Shown: piece by piece, positions 56,245 to 64,000 of the stretch | How positions within the stretch are numbered: the first letter of the stretch is position 1 | Layout: each line of letters begins with the position of its first letter | DNA from: Tetraselmis striata | Taxonomy: Eukaryota > Chlorophyta > Chlorodendrophyceae > Chlorodendrales > Chlorodendraceae | Direction: 5' to 3' | Assembly (NCBI GenBank): GCA_006384855.1 | Contig: VCJN01000222.1 | Span: 1-64,000, forward strand | Length of the DNA stretch: 64,000 bases | Notes under the pieces: model-generated | The model's database searches: none | What the model saw: the letters and a program-made list of their open reading frames with translations, nothing else | Told to the model about the DNA's origin: nothing | Made by a program: the position numbers and the translations under genes

Positions 56245-57335
56245 GTATGTGTGTGTATGTATATATTTATATATATGTATATATATCTATATGTGTGTGT
56301 GTACATATACATATGTACCGTACACATATATATACGGCCTGTGGGAGCTAGAGACAGGTTCTCATGCGCAGTGTCCTTGATTCGCGCAGCCCCCCGTTGT
56401 GAGATTCTCGGTCAGAACAGCTATCCACGCGACAAGAAGAATACCGGTTTTTGGGGACTCTCTGAATTCCCGGGTGCCTTTCCCTCCAAGAGTGCTCCTC
56501 AACAGGGTGTCATGCATCCGCGGTGTATTAGCCTGTGTGCGGCCCTCTTAACACAGGGAGGTCGTTGTTTAACTGCGTGCATGCTCCTGTGCTGGTGCTC
56601 AAACGGGAGCAGCGGCGCTGACCCCACGGACCCGCACCTTCGCCCTCCCCGCCGGGTTGTAGTTACTGAAATGCAAGGCCAAAATCTGCCCACCGCCGCC
56701 GGTTATTCTACTCCCACAGTCTGTACGAAGCGAATTCCTAAATCTCATCGGAAGCGCGCCGCTGAAGGGGACTCTGTTGACTGACCCCCCCCCCCCCCAC
56801 ACACACAACCACCACCACCACCACCACCACGCTGTGCAGCGCCGCTACCCGCGCTACGTGACGCGCCACATGGTGGACCGCTGGTCGTACGACATCATGC
56901 ACGGCCGCCAGTTTGGCTGGCGGACCGACCCGGACTTCACCAGGATGTGCGCCCCCCCCCCCCCCCCCTCCCCCGTGGAGGAGTGCATCCCGCTTGGTAC
57001 CCGCCCGGCTGACGGCTGGGCGGCTGGGCGATCCCCCCCCCCCCCCCCCCCCCCTCCCGTGGAGGAGTGCATCCCGCTTGGTACCCGCCCGGCTGACGGC
57101 TGTGCGGCTGGGCGATCCCCCCCCCCCCCCCCCCCCCCCTCCCCCGTGGAGGAGTGCATCCCGCTTGGTACCCGCCCGGCTGACGGCTGTGCGGCTGGGC
57201 GATCCCCCCCCCCACCCAACCCGCAGGGACCCGGCGCGCGTGGAGAGGATGCAGTCCAGCGGGGCCCGTGGCGCGAGCCGCTCCTTTGGCGGCGGCAGCA
57301 GCTTTGGCGGCGGCGGGCGCGGGGGCAGCTGGTGA
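52283..57335 (+). CDS. TPM-domain membrane protein fused to a RING finger
   Basis: Exons: 52283-52621, 52734-52941, 53062-53154, 53332-53431, 53560-53704, 55296-55916, 56840-56946, 57227-57335 (TGA); phases all agree, about 573 residues. ATG 52283 starts a signal peptide (Leu/Ala core 'SLLLPLLLALALALP'). Residues ~110-213 are a TPM (TLP18.3/Psb32/MOLO-1) domain: 'VAVAIVDAIRSDFL', 'HDSWAVGHAECNDGVLLFLS', 'RQVFISTGAGAKARLTG'. A helix follows at ~228-243, then a basic helical linker, then a C3HC4 RING: CPIC at 280-283, C391-x-H393, C396/C399 and CPIC 410-413 with E3-type 'FCEPCIDEWMKQHRTCPIC'. The C-terminus 'FGGGSSFGGGGRGGSW' is the Gly-rich tail usual in TPM proteins. It may be an endomembrane ubiquitin ligase. 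Alternative acceptor 55536 would shorten the RING loop in frame. Confidence 0.85.
53891..54217 (+). repeat. 163-bp tandem duplication in the fifth TPM-RING intron
   Basis: CGACGCCATCCCTGAAGCGG begins at 53891 and at 54054; the units are almost identical until TATCTTAATTAACTT versus TATCTTACTTTACTT. It is a recent event. Confidence 0.9.
56199..56300. repeat. (GT)n/(TA)n microsatellite in intron 6 of the TPM-RING gene
   Basis: About 18 GT units followed by GTATAT-rich sequence. Reading frames over it are artefacts. Confidence 0.9.
56419..56783 (+). repeat. Dispersed repeat inside intron 6, inverted copy at 61.79-62.17 kb
   Basis: Matches the reverse complement of 61,790-62,165 over most of its length, with an indel of about 30-40 bp in the middle. 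A frame inside is conserved in both: 'CTKRIPKSHRK', 'EGDSV', 'SEFPGAFPSKSAPQQGVMHP'. This suggests that the repeat carries, or once carried, coding sequence. It ends in a C-run here and in a G-run (minus sense) in the partner. Confidence 0.8.
56975..57206 (+). repeat. Three-copy minisatellite filling intron 7 of the TPM-RING gene
   Basis: Units of 84-87 bp (GTGGAGGAGTGCATCCCGCT ... GGGCGATC then a C-run) begin at 56975, 57059 and 57146. They differ mainly in C-run length and one GGGCGG/GTGCGG change. They occupy almost the whole 280-bp intron. Confidence 0.9.
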
Positions 57336-58777
57336 AAAGTGGGTGGGCGGGGGACGATGGGGGTGAGGGGGGTGAGGGGGCAGGTTAAGCTTTGGGCGGG
57401 TGATGCTCATCTGCGGCCCGGAGTCGAACCGCCATTGCAGATTGCTCGCAACTGCACGCATGTGTCCGGAGCCCCGCTTGAAACCACGTACGAGCCCGGC
57501 CCACGGAGTCGCTCAGGACTCGCCCTCGGCCTAGCAGGGCGCCCCCGCCCTGAGGCTGGATGTGAAACACGGGATGCGGGGGCGCCAGGCGAGACGGCGG
57601 TGCCAGTGGAATCTCGACGGCAGGCTGATGTCCCGCATGTCGTGGCATGATCACGCAAGTAATTGAAATCGAAATTGGTTTCAGCTGAATCAAGTATGCG
57701 TCTTGACAAGCTGTCGTTACCCGGCTCCATCAGGGAAGGGCCCGCCCCTGACCAACCCGAATATAATTGAAGCGCGTAGGCCGGGGCCTCTGTAGGCCAA
57801 CGTAGCTATACATTGCAATACAACTACAGGGTGGGGTATTGTCTTTTTCGCCCCCGGGACAGGACTGGCACCAGTGAAACCCTTGCAGCGTCTCTACGAC
57901 TACGGCCGTTTAGGCAGCAATCCAGTTACGGGAAGCCCTGGGTAGGGTAGGGTACTAATCGTGCATGTGGTACTAGTTAGTTACATGAGCTAGCTGCAAA
58001 AGGAGATGAGGAAACCACCCGAATGGGCAATATAAAACGTCCACCACGGCAATTGCTAGGTGGAAGCAGCACCAGAAGAGGGTGCGGAATGAGCACAGGC
58101 AAACGCATCAGACTTGGCCGTCTGCACTCCGGCAGAGAGAATGCCGCCCAAGGAATGCATGTGGTACTACTGCGCGTTCGGTGTTGCATACGGTGATTAT
58201 ACGCGTGCCAGTCCTGTCCCGGGGGCGGGGAAAAAAAATATACGCGTACAAGGGCCCCAGCCTGTACGCGCCACCCGCACCGGGTCGCGACGCACGCCCG
58301 TAGGTAGAAGCACGCGACCACATGATTGCCCGTATACGTACAGGTATACGTTTTTCAGGCATTTTAATGCCCCGGATCTCGCAGCATGCATGCTCCACCG
58401 CTGCGCTCCACCGGCGGCTGCCAAGCCACTAGGCCGCTCGGCCGTCTCGCTGCCGAGACTAGCCCCCGCGTTTAGCTGATGTCATCGGTGTCCCCGGACG
58501 CCTCGAGGGTCAGAGGTGAAGGCGGGGAAAACACCCCCCTGCACCGCTGGCCGCATGCTCTCCGATCTTCGGCTGCATATCGGCCCGGTTCGCCCGACCC
58601 GCTGCAACCGTCTGCGTGTGCTCCTGGCGAGGTCGCCGCCCGAGGGCGGACTCTTGGGTCCCGTGAACGGTTGGATTCATTACAGAAGCCCCGTGAAAAA
58701 GGTGTGCCGAGTATTGCAACGCCCCCGCACTGGGCGTCATGCATGTAAAGGATGTGGCGCCTACCATACCCCGCGCT
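57336..58777. other. 3' flank of the TPM-RING gene; repeats, no gene recognised
   Basis: 57,400-57,650 is GC-rich and open on both strands without motifs. 57,420-57,445 resembles a reversed tRNA B box but the arms do not pair. 58,470-58,750 is again open on both strands with no domain. The inverted repeat at 57,850/58,205 is listed separately. Confidence 0.4.
57850..58226. repeat. Perfect 22-bp inverted repeats 333 bp apart
   Basis: GCCCCCGGGACAGGACTGGC plus AC at 57850-57871 is exactly reverse-complemented at 58205-58226. The left arm is also the end of the dispersed repeat found at 2.9 and 25.4 kb. The layout fits a small MITE with terminal inverted repeats. Confidence 0.65.
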
Positions 58778-59190
58778 TTACCGCACTGCACCCTCCAGGT
58801 TTTGCTCCTTTAAGGTATAGCGCAGTGTAGCACGGTCTACTCCATTGACTACTAGATAGCCGGATTGCGGCTCTGCTGGCTTGGACATGTCCGCCGGGTG
58901 GGCTTCGAGCGTTAACCCCGCCGCGTGTTGGTTGGCATCAAGGGTACACCGCAAGTAGCGCCGTAGGGAAAGCAGCCCCGACATGACCCATGGCCGCGCG
59001 GTTCAGAAGGCCCTCAAGATGTTTGGCATCGACGCCACATGGTAGACAATAGATAGTGACCGGCCCCATGGGTTGGCTCCAAGCACGACGACTTCCGAAA
59101 AAAGCCCAAGAAGAGCAGACGCAACCCTGATGAAAACGCATCGTTTCTATGCATTGTAGCCCCATCACATAGTACAGGAATTCCACCCCA
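58778..59190 (-). pseudogene. Decayed reading frame, family unknown
   Basis: On the minus strand 'CLPCGVDAKHLEGLLNRAAM' (about 59,050-58,985) continues, after a frame change near 58,980, into 'LLSLRRYLRCTLDANQHAAG' and 'GYLVVNGVDRATLRYTLKEQ' and stops at 58,778-58,780. The two pieces read as one former protein. Element-derived origin is likely; no domain recognised. Confidence 0.3.
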
Positions 59191-59948
59191 TTTCCCCGGG
59201 AGTTCGTATTTATTTACATGGCTTGTCCACGATTCATTTCTTGATAGGAGGTGTGTAATACTGACTAGCTGATGGTGTAGTGTGGCCGTGTTACATCCTG
59301 TCAGTACGTCCATGCCTTAGAAAAAAATGTCAGAAAACAGCGTCCATAATAAATAGTGTCCTATACAGCGTCCATAAACAGCTTGTCAGTACTGTTGGGG
59401 TGGAGGCCACTGGAGAAGGATGAACCGAAAGGTTTATAAAGGACTATATGAAATCGCACCTTGCTTTGGCAACTTGGGCCTTGTCTTTTTACCCATCATT
59501 GATCGAGTGACGAGCAATGGAGTTCCGCCCGCGGCCATTTTTCGCCACCCTCGTGCACAAAATCGCAGCGGTACATAAAAGAAGGATTATGAGCGCGCGC
59601 AAAGTGATATGGCACCCGCTTCAGAAGGGGATGGGGCTCACACAAAAGCAAATCGGTCAGTACAGGGAAGATGGTAAGCAGGAACGATGCTAATGAGCTG
59701 GGTACTGATGTATCAGAGGAAGTACCGGCACTAAGCAATACCCACACAGAAAGATGAGGTGCTCATTTTGTGGGCGCAACAGGAAAGACGAGAGGCCACA
59801 CCGGCGTGGATACGGGTGGGGCTTCCAGGTAAGATTGGATGCTGCGGAAGAGAGGAGTGACGAGTGCATCGACATCCTATACTAGAATAGGTGCACGGAC
59901 ATAGAGAAGACTGGGCGCCGCAGCGGTAGAGAGAAGAGCTGGGCGCGC
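59191..59948. other. No gene recognised
   Basis: Small CAGCGTCCATAA direct repeats at 59,340-59,375. A minus-strand patch at 59,520-59,620 ('RVPYHFARAHNPSFMYRCDF') looks protein-like but is bounded by stops. Confidence 0.4.
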
Positions 59949-60635
59949 ACCGACATGGACAATATTGGTTGCCGCACCAAAATTACATGGAGACAAAGTA
60001 ATATTGAATGCTGCCGCAAGATAGAGAGGATACCAATAGCGAGGCACGCATCATTATCAACATACACGAGCATGCCAGAGGAGGGAGGTAGAGGGGACGT
60101 GGGGGAGGGGGGGGGCTCGATGGCATGGGGGTCGAGCCCCGCTTCATATGCGCGCTTCCGGGCCGGCTCAAGCTCCAGTGTGCAAAATCTTTGACAATAC
60201 TTATCCACCGCCTCTCTGTTAGTTCTGTGATGCCTGACGTTCGGCGCGATCTATACAGGCGACTACTCGTGCCTAGTAGTCGTTTCCCCGTTTTGATGAG
60301 TGACATATGGGAGGTGCCGGTCACCGTTTCAGACAAGTACCCCAGACAGCGGTACAACTGCAGTCGGGCGACATGATGGGTCGCGCTAGAGTCCGCATCT
60401 AGGGTTTGTTGGTCAAAGTAATCGCCGGCGAAACCGCAATCGGGCAAGAGGCGAGGTCGAGATACAATACGCATGTCAGCTTGGAAGGAGCATTGCTCTG
60501 TCGGTCAAAGCAGTTGCCGGAACTGATGGGGTGCGCACCGACATTGAGAATATTTATTGCCGCGCCAAAATAACACGGAGACGAAGTATAATTGAAAGCC
60601 GCCGCAATATATAGAGGATACCAATAGCGAGGCAC
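59949..60635 (+). repeat. ~98-bp direct repeats flanking a 490-bp segment
   Basis: 59,949-60,046 and 60,537-60,635 match over about 98 bp (ACCGACAT...AATATT... GAGGATACCAATAGCGAGGC). They flank a minus-strand decayed Gag-like patch. They are too short and too diverged to call LTRs. Confidence 0.65.
60100..60474 (-). pseudogene. Possible Gag-like remnant between the direct repeats
   Basis: Minus strand: 'TLDADSSATHHVARLQLYRC' and 'TGTSHMSLIKTGKRLLGTSS', then after a frame change near 60,208 'DKYCQRFCTLELEPARKRAY' and 'EAGLDPHAIEPP'. The second part resembles the helical region before a retroelement Gag, but the match is by general pattern only. Confidence 0.25.
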
Positions 60636-60916
60636 ACCGACGAGGAAATTCATCGCACGGGCATAAAGAAGACTGGATGCCACCGCGGCCGAGGAGATTA
60701 TGCGCATACGATGAAGGTATTGGCGCATCTACGGAGAGTGTCGCGGGTCACATTGAAGAGGAGATATATATCAATACTTGCGTGCGCTGGTGTGGCCACA
60801 CAGCGCCAGCGTTACGTGGATGTGTATGGCCCGTGAGCGCAACCGCGTTCATACATTCCGCCACGCGTGCTGTTGGTCTCCTCACCTCGCGTGATATCTG
60901 CCCGATGAAAATCAAG

Positions 60917-60917
<1 letters not shown>

Positions 60918-60985
<68 letters not shown>
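60918..60985. repeat. (CA)n microsatellite, about 33 units
   Basis: Uninterrupted CA repeats, followed at 61,029-61,053 by a short (CT)n tract. Confidence 0.95.
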
Positions 60986-60987
<2 letters not shown>

Positions 60988-61789
60988 GCTTTTCATGCCA
61001 TTGTGCGCCAGTGGCAGGCAAACAACTCTCTCTCTCTCTCTCCCTCTCTCACACGCACACAATCAGTCGACATCCATACTCGATCAACTGCATGTCGGGT
61101 CGCTGTAGGGGTTTGGCGTTGTACTGGCAAACACTCACCATCCCATATTGATGTCTGCCTGATGAAGCAAATGCGAGTTGATATACCCCTTCCCTTACTA
61201 TTTTCCACTCACACAGGGTGTCGGCCATGCTGCTGCCATCCTGGGCACCCCATTCATTTCCAGATTAATCTCCATAGAATTCCCATAAATAATGCGCCCC
61301 CTGGAGGGCCGTGGTAATTCCTTGCGGATGCACTCGAGAGGGTCTTTGCGTGTGGATTAGATATGTATAGGTATACCTGTTCTTCAAAGGACTGCATGCT
61401 ATGGGCACAGCCGGCCCTATGCGGGATCATGTAGTCGGGCCGCAAGACAGCTGCCCTGGTCCGCCCAGGAGTAATGAAGTCATAACAAATTTCAAATAGC
61501 AGGTGCCGCGCCCACCTTGGATCCTCCACGGACGTGACGGCAGCATAGCCGTACAGAGGTCACTGGCTTCTGTCAGCAGACTCACGTGTAGTAGGATGGG
61601 CGTCCCCAACCATCAGGCGAGCGGAAACAGTGCGGAGGGGCCATTATCGGATTACCATGTGTGGCCATGCGATCAGCGGTGGTCTAACTTGCCGGTTTCG
61701 GGGAGTGATTATATGCACATGATACCGTGACCGCGCTTTGGCTTCGCGGAATATGACCGTTCATGAGCTCCCCCCCCCCCCCCCCCCAG
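60986..61789. other. No gene recognised
   Basis: A minus-strand frame at 61,254-61,529 ('WARHLLFEICYDFITPGRTR') is open for 91 codons but has no splice partner, no domain and no conserved context. A C-run at about 61,771-61,789 ends the stretch. Confidence 0.4.
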
Positions 61790-62165
61790 GGAGACAGAGT
61801 CCCCTTCAGTGGCGGGCTTCCGATGAGATAAAGGAATTCGCTTCGTGCAGACCGTGAAAATAGCGGCAGTGGTTTCGGCCTGATCATGATGATATTTGAT
61901 GATGATTTCGGCCTTGCATCTCAAATACTACGACCCGGCGGGGAGGGCGAAGGTGCATGGCCGTGGGTCAGCGCCGCTGCTCCCGTTTGAGCACCAGCAC
62001 AGGAGCATGCACGCAGTTAAACAACGCACCTCCCTGTGTTAAGGGGGCCGCATACAGCCTAGTACACCGCGGATGCATGACACCCTGTTGAGGAGCACTC
62101 TTGGAGGGAAAGGCAGCCGGGAATTCAGAGAGTCCCAAAACCCGGTATTCTTGCATGCGGTCAAT
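61790..62165 (-). repeat. Inverted partner of the dispersed repeat at 56.4-56.8 kb
   Basis: In minus orientation the order and sequence of 56,419-56,783 are reproduced, including the CTCCAAGAGTGCTCCTCAAC and GTGCTCAAACGGGAGCAGCG blocks. This copy has an inserted AT-rich piece around 61,865-61,905. Confidence 0.8.
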
Positions 62166-62982
62166 ATCCCAGATGGCGGGGACAAAATCTGTACCACGGC
62201 GGCGGCCCCTTTGGAGCCATTCGACATCACGCGGAAGTTGGAGAGCCGTCAACTCCCGCCCGGTGTGAGAGATGTCTCGTAAAAGACCGGAGTTTCGGAC
62301 TGCGGGGCAATGCTCGCTTGGGCTTGGTGATTTTCATCCCGTCAGTCAAAATATCGGCGCGCTGAGCCGTGGAGAGGAGTGGGGGGGGGGGGGGGGGGCA
62401 TCCTTATCCTTGACTTGAGTCGTTCGGCCGTGGCGGCGGGTCGGTGCGGCAGCCGGGCGCGTGGTCACAAGGGTGGACCGACAGAAGGGTGGACGGACAG
62501 ACGGACACTAGAACAGGCACAAACCGTCGATGGAATCGGGTGGGCCGTCACGGATCGACAACAAACACATTTCGTCGGTGCACGTAACGTCCTTATTGGC
62601 ACGTATAGCAGCGTCAATGATATTGTCATCACCCTTGTTATCCACACGGAGTTACCCTGAAACGCTCCGGCCCGTTTTGTGCCTCTCGGGAGGAAGAGTG
62701 AAAGGAAAGGGCTCAGAGGCGCCTCGTCTTGCAGACCTCATCATGAGTACACACCGCGGAGTTGATGAAGACTGGTATCGGTCTCCGCCGGGTCGGCATG
62801 TTCGGAGGCGGCATTTTCGAAGTGAGTCTTCGCGCTAGGCGGCCCGGATTCGCCGGCTTGATCCTTATTTTAAATAAAAAAGGGGCTGATCCGATCTTTG
62901 GCGCGTTGCGCCTGCTCATTTAACTTATTCCTTGGCCGCGCCCGGTGCGGGCAGCCACCTCATGGTCGCCGCCGCCGCCGCC
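62166..62982. other. No gene recognised; 3' flank of the EamA exon
   Basis: G-run at about 62,380-62,398 and GGACGGACA simple repeats near 62,490. No coding frame with support. Confidence 0.45.
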
Positions 62983-63165
62983 TTACCGCTTGTTGATCTC
63001 CGCGGCGAAGAAGCCCCCCGCGATGATGAACAGCCCGCCCGCCCAGCCCAGCATCCCCATCGGCTGCTCGCGCAGCACCACCACCGCCAGCAGCGCCGAC
63101 CACAGCGGCACGGAGGAATAGATGATCTGCGCGCGGCGGCAGATGGCGGCGTCGGTGGCGTCAGA
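62983..63165 (-). CDS. EamA/DMT-family transporter, C-terminal exon (partial)
   Basis: Minus-strand frame ending TAA at 62,985-62,983. It reads 'SDATDAAICRRAQIIYSSVP', then 'LWSALLAVVVLREQPMGMLG' and 'WAGGLFIIAGGFFAAEINKR'. This is the last two helices of an EamA (10-helix drug/metabolite transporter) repeat: the Q-x-x-x-S-x-x-P-L-W-(S/A)-A-L-L-A motif, the Glu after helix 9, then G-W-x-G-G...A-G-G. CGG|TAAGG at the end could also serve as a 5' splice site, giving a slightly longer tail. The upstream boundary of the exon is not certain and the remaining exons are not visible. The substrate cannot be predicted. Confidence 0.6.
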   Translation of the reverse strand, partial: SDATDAAICRRAQIIYSSVPLWSALLAVVVLREQPMGMLGWAGGLFIIAGGFFAAEINKR

Positions 63166-64000
63166 TGACCAGGGCCACCGCTTCCGCGGTGTACATGTGG
63201 TCTATTCTCGTGCCTATTCGCGAACATGGACATACTTCTCGCTGTGCGTGAGTACCCGGGTGGGGGCGGGTGGGCAGGCGAGAGTCTCTTGCACTTACCA
63301 ACAACTAAAAGCAAGGCGGTCACGCTAGGATTTTACGCCGTTGGTGTCATACCCCGGAACTGTGCGCAAGTACACCCAAGTTACGTTGTTCAACTTGGTT
63401 AGGCCGACTTAATGACCGTAACCATTACGCTTTGGGTTTGCATTATATTGTCGTTTTTGCCCCCCCCCCCCCCCCCCCCAAGACAGAAAAACTACATTTA
63501 ATTGGAAACATATCAAAATACGGCGTTAGTAAATACGTCATTACGTATGTACGCGTACTTATTTAAGTCATTACGCCGAGTTCAGCGGATTCCCTCTGAA
63601 TGCAACTTGAGTACGCCAATCAAGTAAAGGTTGGCACGTAAATGCAACGTAAGGCTACCACAAACAGATGTTATGACCGAGGAACCGGCGAAAGCTGACG
63701 TAAATTTCCTTCCGTTGACGTACGCTTGCCACCAAAGTCCGCTTCTCCCCCCCCCCCTCCCTTTCCCCCCGTCAGTGTCAAACAGGATTGTACACTACAG
63801 TTCCGCTGCTAATAGGCACTTAACAGAATTGAGTGAAGTTAATGACTTACCAGAGCTGAATTGAGTTGGCTCGGCATGGACTTGCGCACAAACCCTGGTC
63901 ATACCCTACCCTCAGCCCAGTGCGGGGAGTCCCGAGGACGGCAGGCGGAGGGTTGCTCGCGGAGGGATTGCCCGTCCAAATTAAAGATGGAAAAAGCAAA
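63166..64000. other. No gene recognised; repeat with C-run
   Basis: 63,400-63,530 carries TTACGCTTTGGGTTTGC and, after a C-run (63,460-63,479), AAAAACTACATTTAATTGGAA. In reverse complement this matches the repeat seen in introns of the Calx-beta-like gene (33.3-34.2 kb). The remainder shows no coding signal, although upstream EamA exons could be hidden here. Confidence 0.4.

Noticed and set aside
57400-57480. Possible minus-strand tRNA: GGTTCGACTCC resembles an internal B box
   Set aside because: The bases on either side of the loop do not pair as a T-stem, no A box lies at the right distance and no acceptor stem can be drawn.
59949-60635. LTRs of a short retrotransposon
   Set aside because: The repeats are about 98 bp, visibly diverged, without TG...CA ends, and the interior is under 500 bp with no recognisable enzyme.

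Overview
The window is nuclear DNA from a eukaryote with intron-rich genes. A microalga or a related protist is the best guess, and a green alga is possible, but nothing here fixes the lineage. The evidence is GC-rich exons joined by GT-AG introns (about 20 introns in one gene), TPM (TLP18.3/Psb32/MOLO-1), SV2-like MFS and EamA transporter families, and a heavy load of eukaryotic transposable elements. There is no bacterial operon structure, no rRNA and no convincing tRNA.

Layout. 1-25 kb is a graveyard of mobile elements. It holds a 5'-truncated LINE with poly(A) and target-site duplication (1.7-2.3 kb), other retroelement remnants (2.4-10.3 kb), a satellite array with a unit of about 320 bp (10.5-12.2 kb), a decayed Harbinger-like transposase (16.9-17.7 kb), and a tyrosine-recombinase element with split direct repeats but no reverse transcriptase (17.9-21.1 kb). 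An older truncated copy of that last element lies at 4.6-6.0 kb. A near-palindromic foldback element with a 5-bp target duplication is at 24.26-24.75 kb. 26.1-37.0 kb (+) is one gene of about 23 exons for a secreted-then-anchored type I membrane protein (signal peptide, DUF4215-type Cys-rich motif, five to six Calx-beta-like repeats, one membrane helix, short tail). 40.0-46.2 kb (-) is an 11-exon, 12-helix MFS transporter of the SV2/sugar-porter type; its first exon was not found. 47-52 kb is mostly repeats plus a probable piggyBac-like remnant. 52.3-57.3 kb (+) is an eight-exon gene joining a signal peptide, a TPM domain, a membrane helix and a RING finger. 57.4-62.9 kb is repeats and decayed reading frames. 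62.98-63.17 kb (-) is the last exon of an EamA/DMT transporter whose remainder lies off the window or upstream.

The three complete gene models were built by hand by matching reading-frame phase across splice sites, and nearly all joins agree. All three genes encode membrane proteins, but nothing shows that they act together. The most unusual signals are the reverse-transcriptase-less, split-repeat YR element family; long C-tracts lying directly behind 5' splice sites on the sense strand in all three genes; the TPM-RING fusion with an oversized RING loop; and decayed element frames interrupted mainly or only by TAG codons.
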